Shown: piece by piece, positions 1 to 5,454 of the stretch
Layout: each line of letters starts with the position of its first letter
Position numbering within the stretch: position 1 is the stretch's first letter
Position numbers and translations under genes: made by a program
The notes under the pieces: generated by a model
Told to the model about the DNA's origin: nothing
The model's database searches: none
What the model saw: the letters and a program-made list of their open reading frames with translations, nothing else
NCBI GenBank assembly: GCA_018830905.1
Contig: JAHJRM010000017.1
Coordinates: forward strand, 1 to 24,992
Source: Nanobdellota archaeon
Lineage (GTDB): Archaea > Nanobdellota > Nanobdellia > Pacearchaeales > GW2011-AR1
DNA: 24,992 bases
Direction of reading: 5' to 3'

Positions 1-78
1 TACGGAATAAAAGATCTCAGAGAACTCTACAAGAATGATTTAACTAAACTAAGAAGAATGAAATTCTGGATGAAATGA
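1..78 (+). CDS. C-terminal end of an upstream gene (partial)
   Basis: Frame 1 is open from the window edge to a TGA at 76-78 and gives a 25-residue charged tail ending RRMKFWMK. The last stop overlaps the ATG of the next small gene (ATGA at 75-78), which is the translational-coupling arrangement seen again at 426-429, so this is probably the first visible member of the 1-2439 operon. Nothing in the visible tail identifies a family. Confidence 0.55.
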   Translation, partial: YGIKDLRELYKNDLTKLRRMKFWMK

Positions 79-158
79 AACTAAAAGATATACTATTTTG
101 GATATTAATCATTTTACTAATCGGAGTGGGCATATACGCCCTGACAAGACCTTTATAA
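75..158 (+). CDS. 27-aa single-pass membrane peptide
   Basis: The open frame starts at an ATG overlapping the upstream stop and ends at TAA 156-158, one base before the next ATG. The peptide is almost entirely one hydrophobic helix (about residues 6-23) preceded by MKLKD and followed by ALTRPL. It resembles the N-terminus of the next protein: KLKDILFWILIILLI against KLEDVTFWFLIFLVI, a shared KLxD..FWxLIxL pattern. It could be a true small membrane protein, a truncated duplicate of its neighbour, or a leader peptide. The overlap on one side, the 1-nt gap on the other and the similarity to the neighbour argue against a chance frame. Function unknown. Confidence 0.5.
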   Translation: MKLKDILFWILIILLIGVGIYALTRPL

Positions 159-159
159 A

Positions 160-429
160 ATGACAAGACTAAAACTTGAAGATGTAACATTTTGGTTCCT
201 AATCTTTTTGGTAATATCCCTGATTTTCTGGATGCTCTCAGGTTCTCCGACAGATACAAGTGCAATCATCGCCCTCGCAGCATTTGTATCAGCATCAGAA
301 ATATTAATCTGGAAGAGTCTCTTTAATATGGACAAAAGAACTGCAATAAGTTTCGAGAAAATAAAATTCAGTATTGAAAGATTAGATAATCATTTGGAAG
401 AAATAAAAACTAATAGAAAATCGAGATGA
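160..429 (+). CDS. Small membrane protein with cytoplasmic helical tail
   Basis: 89 residues. The start KLEDVTFW is followed by a hydrophobic segment (about 9-27), then SGSPTDTS, a second hydrophobic stretch (about 34-52) and a basic, amphipathic C-terminus (DKRTAISFEKIKFSIERLDNH) that may form a short coiled coil. This predicts a two-helix membrane hairpin with a cytoplasmic tail. The stop TGA (427-429) overlaps the ATG of the HIT gene (426-428), so the two are probably translationally coupled. It shares its N-terminal FW-containing helix with the 27-aa peptide before it. No named family recognised; small proteins of this shape are common in DPANN genomes. Confidence 0.75.
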   Translation: MTRLKLEDVTFWFLIFLVISLIFWMLSGSPTDTSAIIALAAFVSASEILIWKSLFNMDKRTAISFEKIKFSIERLDNHLEEIKTNRKSR

Positions 430-782
430 CAAACGACTGCATATTCTGTAAAATAGCGAACAAAGAAATTCCTTCAGAGATAGTATGGGAAAACGATAAT
501 TTCCTGGCATTTGCAGATATCAAACCAATAGAAGAAGGACACACACTCGTAATTCCAAAAAAACATTTTGACACTCTTCCAGATTTAGAAGAAGAAATTT
601 CAAAAGATTATCTTGATGTAATTAAGAAGATTGCAAAAATACTAATAGATAAATATAACGCGGATGGATTTAATATTGTTTTAAATAATGGAAAATCAGC
701 GGGTCAAATTGTAAATCACGTCCACTTTCATATCATCCCAAGAAAAGAAGGGGACAATAAAAAGGGGTTAACCTTAGGTTAA
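426..782 (+). CDS. HIT-family nucleotide hydrolase/transferase (HINT-like)
   Basis: 118 residues, a complete histidine-triad protein. The active-site motif H98-V-H100-F-H102 (NHVHFHIIP) is intact; the middle histidine of the triad is the nucleophile in this family. The N-terminal C5-x-x-C8 pair (CIFCKI) and the segment EEGHTLVIPKKH are typical of HINT/Fhit-like hydrolases, which cleave the phosphoramidate bond of AMP-amino or AMP-amide compounds or act on dinucleoside polyphosphates. The physiological substrate cannot be told from sequence. The gene overlaps the membrane-protein gene before it by 4 nt and ends 4 nt before pheT. Pairing with an aminoacyl-tRNA synthetase gene would fit removal of aminoacyl-adenylate by-products, but that is inference. 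Confidence 0.93.
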   Translation: MTNDCIFCKIANKEIPSEIVWENDNFLAFADIKPIEEGHTLVIPKKHFDTLPDLEEEISKDYLDVIKKIAKILIDKYNADGFNIVLNNGKSAGQIVNHVHFHIIPRKEGDNKKGLTLG

Positions 783-786
783 ACAA

Positions 787-2439
787 ATGGCAATACTAAC
801 AATACCAAAAAAAACTTTCGAGAAGGATATAGGGAAGCTCGATGAAGAAATGCAGAATAAGATAGCTCAATTCGGAACGCCTATAGAAGATTTAACAAAA
901 GACGAGGTACAAATAGAAGTCTTCCCAAACAGGCCGGACCTTCTCTCCTATCACAGGTTCAAACGTTCGTTCCTCGCGTTCTTAGGTAAGAAAATAGGTC
1001 TAATCACTTACGAAATTAACAAGCCTGAGAAGAAATACGATGTACACATAGAATCCTCAGTAAAAGAAGTCAGACCATACACGGCTTGTGCTATAGTTAA
1101 GGGATTGAGATTCAACGACGAAAAAATAAAGGAGATAATGGATTTACAAGAAAAACTCCATCTCACTATGGGAAGAAAAAGAAAAAAAGCAGCAATAGGA
1201 ATATACCCTCTTGAAAAAATAAAACTCCCAATAACATTCAAGGCAATCGAACCAGACAAAATCAAATTCATTCCACTCGATTCAAAAAGAGAACTCTCTG
1301 GGCTAGAAATTCTCCAAAGGAATCCTGCGGGGAAAGAATACGCCCATCTTCTTGCAGGGAAGGCAAGATTCCCAGTATTCTTAGATTCAGAGAACAATGT
1401 TCTAAGCATGCCCCCAATAATAAACTCTCAAGTGTCCGGAAGAGTGACGGAGAAGACAAAAGACATATTCATAGAATGCTCTGGGATGGAACAATCTGTC
1501 CTGAACAAATGTCTAAATATAATTGTAACAAGTCTTGCTGAAATGGGCGGAAAAATATATCAGATGAATCTACATTACGGCAAAAAAGAAACAACCCCTA
1601 ATCTCTCAACGGAAAAAATCAAAATCTCCCTCGAGAAAGTAAACAAAGTTTTAGGGCTAGAGCTAAATGAAAGAGAGCTAAAGAGATTAATTGAGATGAT
1701 GGGACACGGATATGATTCTAAAGACAAATCTGTCGAGGTCTCTGCTTGGAGAACAGACATCTTACACGAAATAGATATTGTAGAAGATGTAGCAATAGCT
1801 TATGGGTATGAAAATTTCATTCCAGAAATCCCCGATACCGCCACAATTGGAGAGATAAATCCTAAAGAAATTGTAAAGAAAAAAATCTCTGAAATTCTAT
1901 CTGGATTAGGAATGAACGAAGTACTCAATTATCATCTAACAGGAAAAGAAGATCAAATGGAAAAAATGAATGTCCTAGAGAAAGAGTCTTTCATTGAGGT
2001 TGAAAAATCTAAGACAGACTATACTATTCTCAGAAAAACCCTTACACCACTTTTATTAAGAAACTTGGCAGAGAATATAGATTCTGAATATCCTCAAGAG
2101 ATTTTCGAGATTGGGAAAGTTTTTAGCAATGAAGTGGGGACAATTTCTGAAAAAGAATCACTAGCGGTAGCGCTCGCGCCAGGGAACTTCACAAAGATAA
2201 AACAATCTTTAGAATACGTCTTCAAATCAATCGATATTGAAATATCATTTAGAGAATCTGAAAATGTGCCATCACACTTTATAGAAGGAAGAACTGCAGA
2301 TATCATAATGGGGGAAAAAGTAATAGGGCAAGTAGGAGAAATTCATCCTAAAACGCTAATGAGCTGGAAGATAAAAATGCCTGTAGCACTTTTTGAGATT
2401 GGCTTAAAGAAAGTTCTAGAAAAGATTTCTAATTATTGA
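787..2439 (+). CDS. pheT: Phenylalanyl-tRNA synthetase beta subunit
   Basis: 550 residues, the usual length of archaeal/eukaryotic-type PheRS beta. The N-terminal region contains the family signature VFPNRPDLLSYH (about residues 45-56), followed by the B3/B4 domain, which in this family edits mischarged Tyr-tRNA-Phe. It continues with a B5 domain (about 270-350) and a degenerate class II synthetase core that includes TILRKTLTPLLLRNL and FEIGKVF. The protein pairs with PheS in an alpha2-beta2 enzyme that charges tRNA-Phe; no pheS lies in the window. The ATG at 787 follows the HIT stop by 4 nt, consistent with a shared transcript. No truncation or intein. Confidence 0.96.
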   Translation: MAILTIPKKTFEKDIGKLDEEMQNKIAQFGTPIEDLTKDEVQIEVFPNRPDLLSYHRFKRSFLAFLGKKIGLITYEINKPEKKYDVHIESSVKEVRPYTACAIVKGLRFNDEKIKEIMDLQEKLHLTMGRKRKKAAIGIYPLEKIKLPITFKAIEPDKIKFIPLDSKRELSGLEILQRNPAGKEYAHLLAGKARFPVFLDSENNVLSMPPIINSQVSGRVTEKTKDIFIECSGMEQSVLNKCLNIIVTSLAEMGGKIYQMNLHYGKKETTPNLSTEKIKISLEKVNKVLGLELNERELKRLIEMMGHGYDSKDKSVEVSAWRTDILHEIDIVEDVAIAYGYENFIPEIPDTATIGEINPKEIVKKKISEILSGLGMNEVLNYHLTGKEDQMEKMNVLEKESFIEVEKSKTDYTILRKTLTPLLLRNLAENIDSEYPQEIFEIGKVFSNEVGTISEKESLAVALAPGNFTKIKQSLEYVFKSIDIEISFRESENVPSHFIEGRTADIIMGEKVIGQVGEIHPKTLMSWKIKMPVALFEIGLKKVLEKISNY

Positions 2440-2458
2440 TTCATAAAATCATTCACAC

Positions 2459-2541
2459 AGCTCGCCCACGGTTCGCTTAAGTTAGCACACACTTTGTTTA
2501 TGGATTGGATTGATAATAACTCTGTAAAATCATACAAGTTC
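2459..2541 (-). repeat. Dispersed 3'-flank element, copy A
   Basis: The complement carries CTTGTATGATTTTAC (2524-2538), then a T/A-rich stretch including TTATTATC, and ends in GCGAACC and GGGCGAGCT (to 2459), 20 nt after the pheT stop. It is in the sense orientation of pheT: stop, then GCTCG-rich tail, then GTAAAATCATACAAG. It is longer and more diverged than copies C and G. The rest of the 2440-2609 gap holds no gene that I can support. Confidence 0.6.
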
Positions 2542-2609
2542 ATGGTAGATTTATGGTCATCTTAAAAATAAATTGCCGAGTGAAATGAGGCAGTAGCTTT
2601 AACAACCAA

Positions 2610-3098
2610 TCACCCAAAATAACCTTTACTATCAACTTCTACATTATCATCCCATTTACTATCAACCTTTTTAATAACGCTCAAAATCTCTTTTTTTGTG
2701 GAGCTCCAAAAATCAAAATTATCTTTTATGAATTTAGCATCTCTCTCCTCGCTAAACTCCAAATCCAACTCAATAAACACAAGTTCTTTCTTCATCAGGT
2801 CCTTGTAAATGCCCTCCAGCTTTTTCTTATCTTCGGGAGTAATCAATTTTATCAAGGAAAAAATAAACATCGGCGCGTTCACAGGATTCAGAATATTTTC
2901 GACAAATCGCATGTAATTCATAATTTTATCTACTATAAATTTCCGTATCTCTCTCAATAAAGTCTCAGTCTCAGAGTCAGCAACTTTCTCGATACTAAAC
3001 TCTTCATTAAGTACACTAAACTCTGGGAGACCATACTTCTCCCGAAGCCTATTATAATCTTTCTTTAATAATTTCAAACTAGAACATTCATCATCCAT
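2610..3098 (-). CDS. Conserved-looking soluble protein of unknown function (162 aa)
   Basis: 162 residues from the ATG at 3098; an in-frame TTG at 3107 would add three residues. The ATG is preferred because a TATA-like box (TTTATAAA on the minus strand, about 3119-3126) lies about 25 nt before it, giving a leaderless start. The protein is all-helical in character, with an acidic start (MDDECSSLK), a segment LREKYGLPEFSVLNEEF, then ETETLLREIRKFIVDK, a moderately hydrophobic helix NPVNAPMFIFSLIKLI and a C-terminal half rich in ELDLEFSEERDAKFI. I recall similar unnamed proteins in Woesearchaeota-type genomes but know no function. It lies head to head with the tRNA-Thr gene. Confidence 0.8.
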   Translation of the reverse strand: MDDECSSLKLLKKDYNRLREKYGLPEFSVLNEEFSIEKVADSETETLLREIRKFIVDKIMNYMRFVENILNPVNAPMFIFSLIKLITPEDKKKLEGIYKDLMKKELVFIELDLEFSEERDAKFIKDNFDFWSSTKKEILSVIKKVDSKWDDNVEVDSKGYFG

Positions 3099-3150
3099 TT
3101 CTATCAAGAAACAACTTCTTTTATAAACCTAACTAAGCTGACAGAAGAAT

Positions 3151-3160
3151 CTTTTTATAG
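3151..3160 (+). promoter_or_regulatory. TATA-like box of tRNA-Thr
   Basis: CTTTTTATAG is centred about 28 nt before the first base of the tRNA at 3183, the normal archaeal spacing. A second A/T run (TTTATAATAA, about 3164-3173) lies too close to the gene to serve. Confidence 0.6.
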
Positions 3161-3182
3161 TCTATTTATAATAATCATCTAG

Positions 3183-3328
3183 GCCTGTGTAGCTCAGTTG
3201 GTTAGAGCGCGTCATTGGTAATGCCCAACTTTCTTTAGAAAAGAAAGATTCGGCGCTCAAAGAAACTATGTTAGTCTCTACGAGTAACCGAGAATGACGA
3301 GGTCCTGAGTTCGACTCTCAGCACAGGC
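3183..3328 (+). tRNA. tRNA-Thr(GGU) with a 73-nt intron
   Basis: Exon 1 (3183-3220) and exon 2 (3294-3328) fold into a full cloverleaf. The acceptor stem is GCCTGTG/CACAGGC (7 bp), the D arm GCTCAGTTGGTTAGAGC, the anticodon stem CGTCA/TGACG with loop TTGGTAA (anticodon GGT at 3217-3219), and the T arm CTGAG-TTCGACT-CTCAG. The discriminator base is T3329 and no CCA is encoded. The intron (3221-3293) is placed after position 37, the commonest archaeal site for the splicing endonuclease; a repeated ATG at each boundary leaves a shift of up to 3 nt possible. The intron holds a hairpin CTTTCTT-TAGAA-AAGAAAG. The charging enzyme would be threonyl-tRNA synthetase. Confidence 0.93.
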
Positions 3329-3385
3329 TTATTAATGCTGAGCAAACTAAAGAGGGGGTGACTTGTTAGGGGGATTCTTCCCCAT

Positions 3386-3403
3386 ACGACTCAGCACAGG
3401 CTT
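3386..3403 (+). repeat. Partial duplicate of the tRNA-Thr 3' end
   Basis: ACGACTCAGCACAGGCTT repeats the tRNA 3' end (CGACTCTCAGCACAGGCTT, 3312-3330) with 2 nt missing, about 73 nt downstream. The unit between the copies also contains an inverted pair TGCTGAG (3336-3342)/CTCAGCA (3390-3396) and an inner hairpin GGGGGA-TTC-TTCCCC (about 3370-3384). A 3'-tRNA repeat like this can mark past integration or a local duplication. Confidence 0.6.
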
Positions 3404-3408
3404 CTCAA

Positions 3409-3681
3409 CTATCTTCTAGTTCTAGAAATCAATAAAACCATAAGCGCCATCAAAAACGAAAGGGAAACGAACCCAAATATTATTGCCATAATACCAAAGA
3501 AAGTAGAAAACAAGGTAGTATTTGAAAAGCTATATAACAAATAAGACGCCAAAAACAAAATTATAAACAGTAATAAATTTCTCCAAGCAATTCTAATTCT
3601 TGCTGGGAAAGAATCAGATTTATGCGAAACCGTCTTCCTAGAAACCACCTTCTTCTTAGAAACACTCTTCTTTTTAGTCAC
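3409..3681 (-). CDS. Small two-helix membrane protein with basic N-terminus
   Basis: 90 residues starting at GTG (3681). The upstream ATG is in another frame and stops after six codons, and an A/T-rich TTATTAAAAT lies about 25 nt before the GTG, so a leaderless GTG start is plausible. The first about 25 residues are lysine/arginine-rich (KKKSVSKKKVVSRK), then come two hydrophobic helices (about 34-52 and 58-84) and a short basic end (SRTRR). By the positive-inside rule both ends face the cytoplasm, and the basic tail could bind nucleic acid or ribosomes. Function unknown. It is downstream of the paired membrane genes at 3750-4288 on the same strand, with a 68-nt gap. Confidence 0.7.
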   Translation of the reverse strand: MTKKKSVSKKKVVSRKTVSHKSDSFPARIRIAWRNLLLFIILFLASYLLYSFSNTTLFSTFFGIMAIIFGFVSLSFLMALMVLLISRTRR

Positions 3682-3749
3682 CTTTTTTTCCCTACCATTT
3701 TAATAAGATATTTTTACAAAGCAATTCTAGTTTTTAAAATTATGTCTCG

Positions 3750-3989
3750 TCAGCCCGAGCCTGTAGCAAGTTCTCCTTCGGAATAATCATTTAAAGGCAA
3801 CCATTGTGAATTCGCAACATACCCACCAATTTCAGAACCCTGATCAACCACATTATCTATCCATATTGAATACGCATCAATAAATATCGCTCTGTCAGCC
3901 TGCTCCCTCAAATTGAGATCACCATTACTGATTATGAACAGTGCAGATATAAAGAAAAATTTTATTGCAACAAGGATGAAAAATTTCAT
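3750..3989 (-). CDS. Small membrane-anchored protein, second of a paired set
   Basis: 79 residues. An N-terminal hydrophobic helix (about 2-20) is followed by an outside-type domain: SNGDLNLREQADRAIFIDAYSIW and then GGYVANSQWLPLND. The ATG overlaps the stop of the preceding gene (ATGA, 3986-3989), so the two are translationally coupled. Its soluble part shares the motif Y-x2-W-x13-Y-x2-N-x2-W with that upstream protein at identical spacing, so they look like ancient tandem paralogues or two subunits of one complex. No enzyme motif is seen. I recall similar small pairs in DPANN genomes but know no function. Confidence 0.72.
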   Translation of the reverse strand: MKFFILVAIKFFFISALFIISNGDLNLREQADRAIFIDAYSIWIDNVVDQGSEIGGYVANSQWLPLNDYSEGELATGSG

Positions 3990-4288
3990 TCTTCAGTACT
4001 ATTCGAGCCATCTCCTTTCCACTCTTGATTCACCGCATAACTTGATACTCTCATTACACTTGAACCAACCTGGCTGAACCAAGAAAGATAAGTTTTCACT
4101 GCGCCTGAAACTCCATCAACTGTCGACATGTCCACATTTTTTCCAGAGACAACAAAAAATCCTATAAGGAGAATGAAAACAACACCCAAGGTAATAAGAT
4201 AAAACGCTAACTTAGTTCTGATATTATTCCATTTAAGAGCGAGAAAAACCCCCAGAAATGCTAGAACTGCAATAATAATAAAATTCAT
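3986..4288 (-). CDS. Small membrane protein, first of a paired set
   Basis: 100 residues with two hydrophobic helices (about 2-18 and 27-49), then GKNVDMSTVDGVSGAVKTYLSW and SSYAVNQEWKGDG. It contains Y-x2-W-x13-Y-x2-N-x2-W, the motif also found in the next protein. On the minus strand AAAGGTGAAAC precedes the ATG and offers a Shine-Dalgarno match (GGTGA). A TATA-like TTTTTATACA lies further upstream (about 4320-4329), so this transcript probably has a short leader, unlike most genes here. It is transcribed divergently from the PC4-like gene at 4391. Function unknown; a small envelope complex is the simplest guess. Confidence 0.75.
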   Translation of the reverse strand: MNFIIIAVLAFLGVFLALKWNNIRTKLAFYLITLGVVFILLIGFFVVSGKNVDMSTVDGVSGAVKTYLSWFSQVGSSVMRVSSYAVNQEWKGDGSNSTEE

Positions 4289-4390
4289 TGTTTCACCTTT
4301 GCTAAATCAAAACAGGTATGTATAAAAATCTTTCGAAACATCATAATACACAAGCAAAAAACTTAAATAACACTCCTGCTAAACTATACC

Positions 4391-4678
4391 ATGGAAAAAG
4401 ACATTGGAAAAATAACAAAGAACGATACGACAGATGTAATCTTAAGAGTTGACGATTTCGGTGGGCGAAAAGGTTTAACAATAAGGGAATTCGTCACAAG
4501 CGAAAGATACACTGGATTCACAAAGTCTGGCGTGAGAATACTGGCACCAGATTTTGATAAGTTCAAAGAAATGATTAACTCCATAACTGAAGAAGACTTA
4601 AAGGAAGAATCAAGCGCAGAACCTGAAGCAGAACCAGAAACTGTTTCACAAGGAAATGAAGAAATTCCAGATTACTAA
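4391..4678 (+). CDS. PC4/YdbC-like single-stranded-DNA-binding protein
   Basis: 95 residues. Residues about 4-64 match the PC4/Sub1 fold: DIGKITKNDTTDVILRVDDF, then RKGLTIREFVTSERYTGFTKSG and VRILAPDFDKFKEMI. In this family a beta sheet followed by a helix dimerises to bind ssDNA, and members act as transcription co-factors or DNA-protecting proteins. The C-terminal about 25 residues are a low-complexity acidic tail (EESSAEPEAEPETVSQ) that probably modulates nucleic-acid binding. A TATA-like TTAAATAA (about 4363-4370) lies about 25 nt before the ATG, so the mRNA is probably leaderless. The family call is from pattern memory of the IREF...TGxTKxGVRI core. Confidence 0.78.
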   Translation: MEKDIGKITKNDTTDVILRVDDFGGRKGLTIREFVTSERYTGFTKSGVRILAPDFDKFKEMINSITEEDLKEESSAEPEAEPETVSQGNEEIPDY

Positions 4679-4691
4679 TTAGAAATAAAAA

Positions 4692-4701
4692 CCTTTAAAT
4701 A
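4692..4701 (+). promoter_or_regulatory. TATA-like box for the candidate RNA at 4724
   Basis: CCTTTAAATA is centred about 27 nt before 4724, and the long stem of the candidate RNA begins at 4728. It is nearly 120 nt before the methyltransferase ATG (4819), so it positions a start at the RNA and not at the protein gene. Confidence 0.55.
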
Positions 4702-4723
4702 CTCTAAAAAACTGAGACGAATA

Positions 4724-4815
4724 ATTGATTAGGAGGGGCGGAATAATCAGTTAAATGGATGGTCTTCGGATTACCCGTTTGCTGGCTTCGGACGCCCTCT
4801 TCTAATTATTTTTCT
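4724..4815 (+). ncRNA. Candidate structured small RNA or 5'-leader element
   Basis: A long-range stem joins 4728-4740 (ATTAGGAG GGGCG) to 4793-4806 (CGCCC t CTTCTAAT): 13 pairs with one G-U and one bulged U. The roughly 52-nt interior includes two CTTCGG-containing segments, GGTCTTCGGATTACC (about 4761-4775) and GGCTTCGGACGCC (about 4784-4796), each able to form a small UUCG-type hairpin, although the second would compete with the long stem. A TATA-like box sits at the right distance for a start near 4724, and TTATTTTTCT follows the stem as a possible terminator. It matches no tRNA, SRP, 5S, C/D or known riboswitch pattern that I could recognise. It may be an independent RNA gene or the leader of the methyltransferase gene whose ATG is at 4819. 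Confidence 0.5.
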
Positions 4816-4818
4816 AAA

Positions 4819-5348
4819 ATGATTTACGAACCTTCTGAAGATTCTTTTCTAATTGAAAAATGTGTTAAACAGTTTGCCGAAGGTAAAAGCGTTCTCGATA
4901 TGGATACAGGCTTGGGCATCCTCGCCGAAGTTGCCCTCACCATCAGAGCAAAAAGCGTCCTCGCCGCAGACATAAATCCAGAAGCAGTTGCTAATTTAAA
5001 ACAAAAAGGGATTCCAACAAGACACTCAGATTTATTCTCAACCATCTCTGAAAAATTCGACCTAATCATCTTCAACACTCCATACCTACCAAAAACTAAA
5101 AACGAGGACGAAGAATCAGAAACAATAACAACCGGCGGAGCCAAAGGCCACGAATAATCCAAAGCTTCCTCCAAGAAGCAAAATTCCATCTAAACAAGGA
5201 TGGAAAAATTCTCCTTTTATTCAGCTCTCTAACAGGTAAAGAAGAAGTTGACAGAATCCTCCAAGAAAACAATTACAAATTCAGATGTCTTGAAACAAAA
5301 AAGCTATTCTTCGAAGAACTTTATGTGTACAGGCTTTCTGTTAATTAA
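4819..5348 (+). pseudogene. Frameshifted HemK/Mtq2-like SAM-dependent methyltransferase
   Basis: The first part (4819-5157) starts MIYEPSEDSFLIEK, the typical start of archaeal Mtq2/HemK-like enzymes that methylate the GGQ glutamine of release factor. It ends at TAA 5155-5157 after GGAKGHE. Shifting back one base (ATA at 5154-5156) restores the family sequence to 5348: IIQSFLQEAKFHLNKDG, then LLLFSSLTGKEEVDRIL, then KKLFFEELYVYRLSVN. The combined product would be about 176 residues, near family length. A single missing base explains this, with no obvious slippery heptamer at the site. Motif I reads VLDMDTGLG where DxGxGxG is usual, and the catalytic NPPY is NTPY. It may be a decaying gene, a sequencing or assembly indel, or, less likely, a recoded gene. 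Confidence 0.75.
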
Positions 5349-5377
5349 AACTCTCCGATTAAGTTAACAAGAATACC

Positions 5378-5406
5378 TATGATTTTACCTGTTAATTGCG
5401 AGCTCC
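5378..5406 (+). repeat. Dispersed element, copy B (short)
   Basis: TATGATTTTACCTGTTAATT followed by GCGAGCT. The core matches copies C and G, but the second GCGAGC unit is missing. This copy alone points its GCGAGC end at a start codon (infB, 5455) and lies after the frameshifted methyltransferase in antisense orientation to it. Confidence 0.65.
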
Positions 5407-5423
5407 CTTCTCCCAAGTAAAAA

Positions 5424-5433
5424 CCTTTTTAAC
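5424..5433 (+). promoter_or_regulatory. TATA-like box of infB
   Basis: CCTTTTTAAC is centred about 26 nt before the infB ATG at 5455, with no Shine-Dalgarno sequence between them; consistent with a leaderless mRNA. Confidence 0.55.
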
Positions 5434-5454
5434 TCAATTCTGTCTCTCTTTCTC

